Translations under genes and position numbers: made by a program
The notes under the pieces: generated by a model
The model's input: the letters and a program-made list of their open reading frames with translations, nothing else
Databases searched by the model: none
What the model was told of the DNA's origin: nothing
From: Hymenobacter aranciens
GTDB taxonomy: Bacteria; Bacteroidota; Bacteroidia; Cytophagales; Hymenobacteraceae
Length of the DNA stretch: 64,000 bases
Assembly (NCBI RefSeq): GCF_030580865.1
Contig: NZ_JAUQSY010000015.1
Location: 62,001 to 126,000 of the forward strand
Reading direction: 5' to 3'
Shown: one piece after another, positions 36,001-44,100 of the stretch
Numbering within the stretch: the stretch's first letter is position 1
How the letters are laid out: each line of letters starts with the position of its first letter

Positions 36001-37014
36001 ATGCCTGCTCATCCCATTATTCTCGCCATCGAATCATCCTGCGACGACACCGGCGCAGCCGTGCTGGCCGGCGGCGAGCTGCTCAGCAACGTGGTAGCCA
36101 CCCAGAAAGTACACGAGCAGTACGGCGGTGTGGTGCCCGAACTGGCTTCGCGGGCGCACCAGCAGCACCTGCTGCCGGTGGTAACGGCCGCCTTGCGCGA
36201 GGCCGGCATTACTAAGGATGACCTTGACGCCGTGGCCGTGACGCAGGGCCCGGGCCTGCTGGGTTCCCTGCTGGTCGGCGGTATGTTTGCCAAAACGCTG
36301 GCCCTGGCGCTGGATAAGCCGCTGTTGGCCGTCAACCACATGCGGGCGCACATCTTGGCCCATTTCCTGCGCGACCCCAAGCCCACGTTCCCCTTCCTCT
36401 GCCTCACGGTGAGCGGCGGGCACACGCAGCTGGTGCGGGTGCATTCGGCGCTGCAAATGGAAATTCTGGGCCAGACCATCGACGACGCGGCGGGCGAAGC
36501 CTTCGACAAGACGGCCAAGCTGCTGGGCTTGCCCTACCCCGGCGGCCCGCACCTCGACCGCCTGGCCCGGCAGGGCGACCCGACGCGGTTTGCGTTTCCG
36601 GTGGGGGCCATGCCGGGCTACGATTTCTCCTTCAGCGGTCTGAAAACGGCGGTGCTGTACTTTCTGAAAAAGGAAACGGCTAAGAATCCGGAGTTCATCG
36701 CCGAAAATCTGGCCGACCTGTGCGCGGGCATTCAGCATACTATCGTGGCGACGTTGCTGAAGCAGCTGCGCCGCGCGGCGGCTGATACGGGCCTGACGCA
36801 GGTGGCGCTGGCTGGCGGCGTGGCGGCCAACTCGGGCCTGCGCACGGCCTTGCAGCAGGAGGCGGCGGTGCAGGGCTGGGAGGTGTTTATTCCGGAGTTT
36901 GCCTTTTGCACCGACAATGCGGCGATGGTGGCCATGACGGCGCACTTCCAGTTTGAGGCCGGGGACGTGGCCACGCAGCTGGTGAGCCCCGACCCGCGGC
37001 TGAAGCTGAGCTAG
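36001..37014 (+). CDS. tsaD: tRNA N6-adenosine threonylcarbamoyltransferase
   Basis: 337 residues, the usual TsaD length. N-terminal ILAIESSCDDTGAAV (ASKHA fold), metal-binding His113 and His117 in VNHMRAHILAH, LTVSGGHTQLV, and the C-terminal GGVAANSGLR and CTDNAAMVA segments are all present. It completes t6A37 in ANN-decoding tRNAs together with TsaB and TsaE, which are not in the window. ATG start; a strong hairpin follows the stop. Confidence 0.97.
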   Translation: MPAHPIILAIESSCDDTGAAVLAGGELLSNVVATQKVHEQYGGVVPELASRAHQQHLLPVVTAALREAGITKDDLDAVAVTQGPGLLGSLLVGGMFAKTLALALDKPLLAVNHMRAHILAHFLRDPKPTFPFLCLTVSGGHTQLVRVHSALQMEILGQTIDDAAGEAFDKTAKLLGLPYPGGPHLDRLARQGDPTRFAFPVGAMPGYDFSFSGLKTAVLYFLKKETAKNPEFIAENLADLCAGIQHTIVATLLKQLRRAAADTGLTQVALAGGVAANSGLRTALQQEAAVQGWEVFIPEFAFCTDNAAMVAMTAHFQFEAGDVATQLVSPDPRLKLS

Positions 37015-37018
37015 GGCT

Positions 37019-37066
37019 GGCAGCCCGTGTACCCCGAGATTTCCAATTCGCGGTACACGGACTGCC
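37019..37066. repeat. 15-bp hairpin after tsaD
   Basis: GGCAGCCCGTGTACC and GGTACACGGACTGCC pair with one internal mismatch across an 18-base loop. There is no T run, so it is not a standard terminator. It ends 2 bases before the most upstream possible GTG of the next gene and may hinder initiation there. Confidence 0.7.
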
Positions 37067-37094
37067 GGTGCAGTTGTGCCTAATTTCGTGCCCC

Positions 37095-38549
37095 GTGCCC
37101 GACTCTTCCGCTTTTCGCCTGTTCTCTGCCCGCTACTACTATGTGCTGGCGGTGCTGTTGCTGCTGGCCTTCGCTGCCACGCTCTATGGCCGCATCGTAC
37201 ACTTCGACGATGCCTGGATGGCCGAGCAGAGCTACTGGCTGCTGCGCGACGGGCACGTGCATTCCGAATTCTTCCGGGGGCTCAACCGGGCCGAGGAACA
37301 CCAGTTCATTACCCATAAGCTGTTCGTATACTTTCAGGCCGGACTGATGGCCGTGTTTGGCAGCGGTACGTACGTGGCCAAAAGCACCGCTTTGATTTTC
37401 TGGCTAGTGGGCTTACTGCTGCTGCTGCGCTACTTCCGCCGTAGCACCGCCGAGGCGCGCTGGCTGGCGGCCGTGCTGTACCTGGGCTGCGGCGGGCTGA
37501 TGCAGTTTGGCTTCGACGGGCGGCCCGAGACGATGAGCATGAGCTTTGGGTTGACTTCCTTTATGCTGCTACGGGCACCGGGGGCGCGGGCGGGGCGGCT
37601 GGCGCTGGCGGGGCTGGCGGGCGGGCTGGCGGCGCTGAGCACCCTCAACGGGCTGGTGTTTCTGGGGGCGGGCGGGCTGTGGCTGCTGCTGCGGCGGGGC
37701 TGGGGCGCGGCCTTTGTATTTGGGCTGGCGGGCGGGCTCACGGTTAGCCTTTATGCGCTGGAGAGCGTGTTCGAGGGCCAGTTTGCCTTGTTTCTCTACC
37801 AGTTCGGGCACTTCCCCGAGATGCAGAGCAACCTGCACTGGTGGTCTAAACTGGCGGTGATGGCGGGGTATCACCACGTCTTTCTGCACAGCGAGGGCGA
37901 GACTTTCCTGACGGTACTCGCGCTGGGCACGGTGGCCCTCACCTGGCAGGGGCGGCGCACGCCGCTGAGTGCGGCCACGCTGTACCTGCTGCTGCTGCTG
38001 GGCGTGTTCTGGGTGCTTACCAAGAGCAACTCGGCGTTTTATTTCCTGCTGTTCGTGCCCTTCCTCATCATCGTGGTGGTGGAGCGGGTAACGGAGCGGG
38101 CAGCCGGGCTATCCCGCGCACGCCGCCGCTGGCTGCAGGCGCTACTGCTGCTGTACCCGGTGGGAGCGGGCTTGCGCACCTATTACCTGCTTCGGGAAAA
38201 TCAGACCTACATTCGCCCCGAGGTGGAGAATGCCCGCCTGGCCCGCTACATGCCGCGCCACGGCACGCGCATTATCGGGCCGCTCGATTTCTTCTTTGGG
38301 CAGGAAGCCAACTACCGCATTCACAGCCTCACTTATTACGCTTACCTTAATGCCAGCGATTACGACAACAAGCTGTCGCTGCCCCAATTCTTCGACCTCG
38401 CGGCCCGCGACTCGGTGGCCTACGTGGTGACCGACCACCGTCGCCGCAACCACGTGTACTTGGTGCCCGAAACGGCCCCGGCCCGCATCGGCCGCTACCA
38501 GCGCGTGTACCAGAATCAGTGGCACAGCGTATATGCCCGCCGGGAGTAG
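37095..38549 (+). CDS. GT-C-like multi-pass membrane glycosyltransferase
   Basis: 484 residues from the GTG at 37095; a GTG at 37068 is the alternative and no ATG is available near the N-terminus. About ten to twelve membrane helices are visible. The first extracytoplasmic loop has an Asp-Asp pair (FDDAWM, residues 38-39), the acidic motif of GT-C/family 39-type transferases that use lipid-linked sugars. The C-terminal soluble domain ends in a basic stretch. It would transfer a sugar on the periplasmic side; acceptor unknown. Between tsaD and smpB, both housekeeping genes, with no obvious functional link. Confidence 0.8.
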   Translation: MPDSSAFRLFSARYYYVLAVLLLLAFAATLYGRIVHFDDAWMAEQSYWLLRDGHVHSEFFRGLNRAEEHQFITHKLFVYFQAGLMAVFGSGTYVAKSTALIFWLVGLLLLLRYFRRSTAEARWLAAVLYLGCGGLMQFGFDGRPETMSMSFGLTSFMLLRAPGARAGRLALAGLAGGLAALSTLNGLVFLGAGGLWLLLRRGWGAAFVFGLAGGLTVSLYALESVFEGQFALFLYQFGHFPEMQSNLHWWSKLAVMAGYHHVFLHSEGETFLTVLALGTVALTWQGRRTPLSAATLYLLLLLGVFWVLTKSNSAFYFLLFVPFLIIVVVERVTERAAGLSRARRRWLQALLLLYPVGAGLRTYYLLRENQTYIRPEVENARLARYMPRHGTRIIGPLDFFFGQEANYRIHSLTYYAYLNASDYDNKLSLPQFFDLAARDSVAYVVTDHRRRNHVYLVPETAPARIGRYQRVYQNQWHSVYARRE

Positions 38550-38669
38550 GGTATGGGGGTAGGAAGGTGTGAGGGTAGGAGGAAGGCAGGATATTCATTC
38601 TCCCTAAGTCTTCCCCCAAACCTGCAAAACTCCTGCACCCATACCCTCCCACCCTCATACCCCAAAGCC
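38550..38669. repeat. G-rich inverted repeat upstream of smpB
   Basis: The 120-base gap starts with GGTATGGGGGTAGGAAGGTG-type units and ends with complementary CACCCATACCCTCCCACCC-type units, forming an imperfect inverted repeat of ~33 bases. No -7 box is evident inside it. Confidence 0.7.
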
Positions 38670-39134
38670 ATGGCTACCAAAAAAGACGACAAGCCCGACT
38701 TTATCAACATCAAAAACCGCCGCGCCAGCCACGAATACTCCTTCCTGGCCAAGTACGACGCGGGCGTGATGCTGCAAGGCACTGAAATAAAGAGCATCCG
38801 CGCCGGGGAGGTGAACCTGACCGACGGCTTCTGCACCTTCGACCACCGCGGCGACCTCTGGATTCACCAGCTGCGCATTGCGCCCTACAAGCAGGGCACC
38901 TACAACAACCACGACCCCATGCGCGACCGCAAGCTGCTGCTCACCAAGCGCGAGCTCAAGCAGCTGGCCGGCAAAAGCCAGGACCAGGGCCTCACCATCG
39001 TCCCGTTGCGCATGTTCGTGAATGACCGGGGCTTCGCCAAGATTGAAATAGCCCTGGCTCAGGGCAAGAAGCTCTATGACAAGCGCAACGACCTCAAGGA
39101 AAAGGCCCAGCGGCGGGATATGGAGCGGATGTAG
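38670..39134 (+). CDS. smpB: SsrA-binding protein
   Basis: 154 residues from the ATG at 38670; a longer frame would start in the G-rich repeat. Family features present: NRRASHEYSF, GVMLQGTEIKSIRAGEVNL, the KRELKQLAGKSQ segment and the basic C-terminal tail GKKLYDKRNDLKEKAQRRD. It delivers tmRNA to stalled ribosomes. No ssrA gene was seen in the window. The gene is flanked on both sides by G-rich short-unit repeats. Confidence 0.97.
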   Translation: MATKKDDKPDFINIKNRRASHEYSFLAKYDAGVMLQGTEIKSIRAGEVNLTDGFCTFDHRGDLWIHQLRIAPYKQGTYNNHDPMRDRKLLLTKRELKQLAGKSQDQGLTIVPLRMFVNDRGFAKIEIALAQGKKLYDKRNDLKEKAQRRDMERM

Positions 39135-39303
39135 GTGTTGGGAGTTGGGAGTTGGGAGTTGGGTGTTGGGAGTTGGGTGTTGGGTGTTGGGTGTTGGGTG
39201 TTGGGTGTTGGGTGTTGGGTGTTGGGTGTTGGGTGTTGGGTGAAACGAGTATCCTAATACCCAATACCCAATACCCAACACCCAATACCCAACACCCAAC
39301 ACT
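39135..39303. repeat. GTTGGGT heptamer array with inverted CCAAYAC array
   Basis: About fifteen tandem 7-base units (GTGTTGG, with five early GAGTTGG variants) run from 39135 to 39239. After ~16 bases there are six or seven units of the opposite polarity, CCAATAC/CCAACAC, to about 39303. The array puts GGG tracts four bases apart, which allows G-quadruplex folding, and the two arms can also pair. It begins directly after the smpB stop. Confidence 0.92.
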
Positions 39304-39318
39304 AATACCGCTTCTGCC

Positions 39319-39326
39319 TACATTTG
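39319..39326 (+). promoter_or_regulatory. -7 box TACATTTG of the NlpC/P60 gene
   Basis: Exact match to TAnnTTTG 26 bases before the TTG start codon. The -33 position would fall at the end of the heptamer array; no TTG is present at the expected distance. Confidence 0.55.
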
Positions 39327-39352
39327 TAGCCTAACTTCTTTTTGTTTCCCCC

Positions 39353-40144
39353 TTGAACCCTGGCATCTGCGCCCTGAGCGCCGTCCCCGTCCGCGCCGAG
39401 CCTTCCGACAAGGCCGAGCTGGTTACCGAGCTGCTTTTTGGCGAGTGCTACCTTATCCTGCTCACGCAGGGCAGCTGGGTGCAGGTGCAGCTGGCCGCCG
39501 ATAACTACCTGGGCTGGATTGACGTGAAGCAGCACACCCCCGTGAGCCCGGAATACTATACGGCCTGGGGCGCGCAGGACCACCCCCGCGCCCTCGACGT
39601 GGTGCAGGCCGTGAGCGACGCCACCACCAAAATTCCGCTGACCCTGGGCTGCCGCCTGCCGTTCTTCGACGGGATGAACGTGCGGGTGGGGGAGCAGAAG
39701 TTCTTCTTCAACGGCACGGCCACCAACCCCACTGCCGCGCCCGATGCTGCCCGGCAGGCCACCCTGCTGCGCAAAACGGCCCTGATGTACCTCAAGGCGC
39801 CCTACGTGTGGGGCGGCAAGAGCGTGTTTGGGCTCGACTGTTCGGGGCTGGTGCAGCAGCTCTACGGGCTGGTGGGTATCCAGCTGCCGCGCGATGCCCG
39901 GCAGCAGATTGACCACGGCCGGCCGGTGCATTTCGTGGCCCAGGCCCGGCCCGGCGACCTCGCCTTCTTCGACAATGCCGAGGGGCGCATCGTGCACGTG
40001 GGCCTGGTGATAGAAGACGGCCAGATACTGCACGCCCACGGCGAGGTGCGCATCGACACGCTCGACCACAACGGCATCTATAACCGGGGCTGGGGTCGCT
40101 ACACGCACAAGCTGCGCCTCATCAAGCGGGTGCTGCCGGAGTAG
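39353..40144 (+). CDS. NlpC/P60 family cysteine peptidase
   Basis: 263 residues from a TTG start at 39353; there is no ATG or GTG nearby and the family N-terminus (ICALSAVPVRAEPSDKAE) begins at once. An SH3-like N-terminal domain (to about 60) and a linker region precede the papain-like domain with Cys163 (GLDCSGLVQQLYG), His215 (IVHVGLVI) and His227 (ILHAHGE). It cleaves gamma-D-Glu-diaminopimelate type bonds in peptidoglycan peptides. No signal peptide is evident, as in many Bacteroidota homologues. Confidence 0.93.
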   Translation: MNPGICALSAVPVRAEPSDKAELVTELLFGECYLILLTQGSWVQVQLAADNYLGWIDVKQHTPVSPEYYTAWGAQDHPRALDVVQAVSDATTKIPLTLGCRLPFFDGMNVRVGEQKFFFNGTATNPTAAPDAARQATLLRKTALMYLKAPYVWGGKSVFGLDCSGLVQQLYGLVGIQLPRDARQQIDHGRPVHFVAQARPGDLAFFDNAEGRIVHVGLVIEDGQILHAHGEVRIDTLDHNGIYNRGWGRYTHKLRLIKRVLPE

Positions 40145-40151
40145 GCCCCCG

Positions 40152-40203
40152 AAATCAACATCTTCATGCCATACCGCCGCGTGGGTAAGAGGCCGACCTT
40201 TGC
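40152..40203 (+). promoter_or_regulatory. 52-nt promoter-like element, copy 1 (response regulator)
   Basis: Blocks AAATCAACATCTT, ATGCCATACCGCCGC and GGCCGACCTTTGC occur in the same order and spacing as at 41016-41067. GACCTTTG (40195-40202) differs from the -7 consensus at one base and ends 4 bases before the ATG. No -33 box is seen, so the upstream blocks may bind an activator. Confidence 0.6.
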
Positions 40204-40206
40204 CCC

Positions 40207-40872
40207 ATGCAAACCTTCTCGCTGGCGATTATCGAAGACCAGGCCCCCATCCGGGAGGCGCTGAGTGAGTACCTGTGCGAGCAGCCCGAGTTCCGCTGCG
40301 AGCTGGTGGTGGACTCGATGGAAGCCTTCCTCAGCGGGCTCGACACGGTGGCCGAGCCGCCCCAGCTTATTCTCTCCGACATCGGCCTGCCCGGCCGCAC
40401 GGGCATCGAGGGGCTGCCGCTGATACACGCGCGGCTGCCCGGAGCCCAGGTGCTCATGCTGAGCGTGTATGCCGATGCCGAGCGGGTGTACGAAGCCCTG
40501 TGCGCGGGCGCTGTGGGCTACCTGTTAAAGAACACCCCGCTGGTGCAGCTCAAGGAGCACCTGCTGCAGGTGGCGGCGGGCGGCTCGCCGATGAGCCCCG
40601 GCGTGGCCCGGCACGTGGTGCAGGCCTTTCAGCGCATGGCGGCGCGGCCGGTGCAGCAGGCGGCCGCTGCGCGCAGCACCGAGCCCCTCACGGCGCGGGA
40701 GCTGGAGGTGGTGCGGGGCATCGAGGACGGGTTGAGCTACAAGCTCATCGCCGACCGGCACCACATCAGCCTCGACACGGTGCGCAACCACATCCGGGCG
40801 GTGTACCGCAAGCTGCAGGTGAACTCGAAGGGCGAGTTGATGGCCCACGCACTGCGGCGGCAGCAGCACTAG
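40207..40872 (+). CDS. LuxR-type (NarL family) response regulator
   Basis: 221 residues. Receiver domain with the acidic pair Glu10-Asp11 and phospho-acceptor Asp58 (LILSDIGLPG), and Lys at about 108 (LLKNTPL). The LuxR-type helix-turn-helix is at about 158-215 (LTARELEVVRGIEDGLSYKLIA, split here by the recognition turn, then DTVRNHIRAVYRKL). It binds DNA when phosphorylated. The likely kinase is the HisKA_3 protein at 46657, the kinase type that pairs with this output. Its own promoter element is repeated before the giant surface protein gene, suggesting autoregulation plus control of that gene. Confidence 0.93.
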   Translation: MQTFSLAIIEDQAPIREALSEYLCEQPEFRCELVVDSMEAFLSGLDTVAEPPQLILSDIGLPGRTGIEGLPLIHARLPGAQVLMLSVYADAERVYEALCAGAVGYLLKNTPLVQLKEHLLQVAAGGSPMSPGVARHVVQAFQRMAARPVQQAAAARSTEPLTARELEVVRGIEDGLSYKLIADRHHISLDTVRNHIRAVYRKLQVNSKGELMAHALRRQQH

Positions 40873-40885
40873 GGCAGGAGGGTGC

Positions 40886-40985
40886 CCGCTGGCCCCGGCC
40901 GCTGGCCGGCGCGGCGCCGTGCCGTCCCGGCTGCGCTGCCGGCACGGGTCAGCGGCCGGCCGGGAGGGCGCACGGGCCGCGAAGG
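40886..40985. repeat. GC-rich nested inverted repeats after the response regulator gene
   Basis: CGGCCGCTG pairs with CAGCGGCCG and encloses a GTGCCG/CGGCAC hairpin. There is no T run; it may act as a stabilising or rho-linked structure, or be a dispersed palindrome. Confidence 0.5.
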
Positions 40986-41015
40986 CGCACCCGCTTACTG
41001 CCCCGTCCCACCCCA

Positions 41016-41067
41016 AAATCAACATCTTTATGCCATACCGCCGCATGCGGGCCGGGCCGACCTTTGC
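41016..41067 (+). promoter_or_regulatory. 52-nt promoter-like element, copy 2 (repeat protein)
   Basis: Same three blocks as copy 1 with identical spacing; only the 10 bases between the second and third block differ freely. The -7-like GACCTTTG ends 48 bases before the ATG at 41114, leaving a ~45-base leader. Confidence 0.6.
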
Positions 41068-41113
41068 AGCACTCTCAGAGAACTGACTGCTGCGGGAACA
41101 CTACTTCTCTTTT

Positions 41114-44100
41114 ATGAACAACTCTTACCCTTTCTGCAAGCGCCGGCTGGCGGTGCTGCTGGGCCTGCTGCTGCCGGGTACCTACCAGGCAATGGCCCAA
41201 ACGGGCGTCACCATCGGCGCTACTACGGCGCCCGACCCATCGGCGGCGCTCGACATCATCAGCACCACCAAGGGGGCGCTGCTGCCCCGGGTGGCCTCGG
41301 CGGCGGCTGTGGCCAACCCCGCCACCGGCCTGATTGTGTTTCAAACGGGGGCCCCGGCGGGCTTCTATTACTACGTGGGCGGGCAGTGGCAGCAGATTGC
41401 CACCGCCGCCGGGGCGGCCATCGCGGCCGGCAACGGCCTCTCCAAAACCGGCAACACCATTGGGCTGGGCGGCACCGCCCTCGCCGGTGCCACCGAAGTG
41501 CCCCTGAACGGAAACAACCTCTCCTTCTCCGGCACGGGCCGCGTGGGCATCGGCACGACCAGCCCGCTGGCGCCGCTGGACGTGCTGCCGGCCGGCGGCC
41601 AGAACGTGCTCCTGGCTGGGGGCAACGTCACCGGCTCGGAACTGAAGCTGGTGCGCAGTGGGGCGGCCCACGTGTCGCTCTATAACAACACCGGGGCGCT
41701 GACCATTGCTAACACTTCCAGCCAAACCGCGCCCAACGTGGCCGGCACCACGCTAATGACCATCGGCGGCAACAGCAGCGGCGGCTTCGGTAACAACGTG
41801 GGCATCGGCACCAACGCGCCTACCCAGGCGCTTGACGTGCGGGGCAATAGCAGCGTGAGCGGTAACAACCTCGTAGGCGGCAATGCAGCGGTGAGTGGCA
41901 ACAGCACCGTGGGCGGCAGCGTGGGCATCGGCACGACGGCCCCGCTGGCGCCGCTGGACGTGCTGCCGACCGGCGGCTACAGTGCGCAGATGGGCGGGGG
42001 CAACGTGACCGGCTCGGAACTGAAGCTGCTCCGCAACGGCGTGGCCCATGTGTCGCTCTATAACAGCACCGGCGCCTTGACCATTGCCAACACGTCGAGC
42101 CAGAACACGCCCAACGTAGCCGGCACCGCCCTGATGACCATCGGCGGCAGCAGCAGCGGCGGCCCCGGCGCCAACGTGGGCATCGGCACCAGCACGCCCA
42201 CCCAGCGGCTCGACGTGACGGGCGGCAGCATCCGTATCGGCACCACGGGGCAGGGGCTTATCTTCCCCGATGGCACCACCCAGACCACGGCGGCCGTAAC
42301 GTCCACGGGTGCCAACTTCATTCAGAATACCACCGCCCAGCAGCCCACCAGCAACTTCAACATCAGCGGCAACGGGGTGGCGGGCGGCGTCCTGCAGGCG
42401 GGTACCGACCTCGGGGTAGATGCCAGCGGCACCAACACCGGCTCGATAGCCAGCGGGCTACGCTTTGGCGGCATGGGTAGTGGCGAGGGCATTGCCAGCA
42501 AGCGTACCGCCGGCGGCAACGTCAATGGCCTCGACTTCTTCACCAACTTCACCCCCCGCCTGTCCGTCAGCAACGGCGGCAACGTGGGCATCGGCACCGA
42601 CACCCCTGGCCAGAAGCTCGACGTCCGCGGCAACAGCAGCGTGAGCGGCAACGCCAACGTGGGCGGCAACAACGTAGTGGGGGGCAGCAACGTAGTGGGG
42701 GGTAACAGCCTCGTGACCGGGTATGGGCAGGTAGGTACCGACCTCGGGGTAGATGCCAGCGGCACCAACACCGGCTCGATAGCCAGCGGGCTGCGCTTTG
42801 GCGGCATCGGTAGTGGCGAGGGCCTAGCCAGCAAGCGCACCACCGGCGGCAACCAGGCGGGCCTCGACTTCTACACCGCTTTCACCAACCGCCTGAGCAT
42901 TGCTAATAGCGGCAACGTGGGCATCGGCACCGACGCCCCCACCCAGAAGCTCGACGTGCGCGGCAACATCAGCATGACCGGCAACAACCTCGTAGGCGGC
43001 AGCGAAGTGGTGAGCGGCAACAGCTTCGTGACCGGCTATGAGCAGGTGGGCACCGACCTGATAGTGGATGCCAACGGCGCCAACAATGGCACGATAGTCA
43101 GCGGCATCCGCTTCGGCGGCGGCGGCAGCGGCGAGGGCATCGGCAGCCGGCGCACGGCCGGCCCGGGCCAGAGCGGCCTGAGCCTCTACACGGGCTATAC
43201 GCCCCGCCTGAACGTGGTGGGCCCCAACGTGGGCATCGGTACCCTCGCCCCCAGCCAAGCTCTCGACGTGCAGGGCAATACCAACGTGAGCGGCAACAGC
43301 GCCGTGGGCGGCAGCATCGCCGTGACCGGCAGCAGCACCGTCGGCGGCAACAGCTTCGTGACCGGGGCTGGGCAGATAGGCACCGACCTGGCGGTGGATG
43401 CCAACAACGCCAACGCTGGCACGCTGGCCAGCGGGCTGCGCTTTGGCGGCCTCGGCAGTGGCGAGGGCCTGGCCAGCAAGCGCACCGCCGGCGGCAACGT
43501 CAATGGCCTCGACTTCTTCACCGGCTACAACAACCGCATGAGCATTACCGGTGCCGGCAACGTGGGCATCGGCACCGATGCCCCTGGCCAGAAGCTCGAC
43601 GTGCGCGGCAACATCAGCATGAGCGGCAACAGCCTGGTAGGCGGCAGCAGCGTGGTGAGCGGCAACAGCTCTATCACTGGGAGCGAGCAGGTGGGCACCG
43701 ACCTGACAGTGGATGCCAACGGCGCCAACAATGGTGCGATAGCCAGCGGACTGCGCTTTGGGGGCAGCGGAAGCGGCGAGGGCATCGCCAGCAAGCGCAC
43801 CGCCGGCGGCAACCAGTCGGGCATCGACTTCTTCACCAACTACAACAACCGCCTGAGCATTGCCAACAACGGCAACGTGGGCATCGGTACCGCCACGCCC
43901 GGCCAGAAGCTCGACGTGACGGGCGGCAGCATCAAAATCAGCAGCGTCGGTAGCGGCCTCATCTTCCCCGACGGCACCACCCAAACCACGGCGACCTCTG
44001 GCGGTAACTTCATCCAGAACGGCACCGCGCAGCAAGCTGGCAATTTCAACATCAGCGGCAACGGCACCATCGGGGGCAATGCCTTCATCACGGGCAACGT

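Noticed and set aside
39135..39303. The regular array might be a CRISPR locus
   Set aside because: The units are 7 bases long, contiguous and without spacers, and no cas genes are present.
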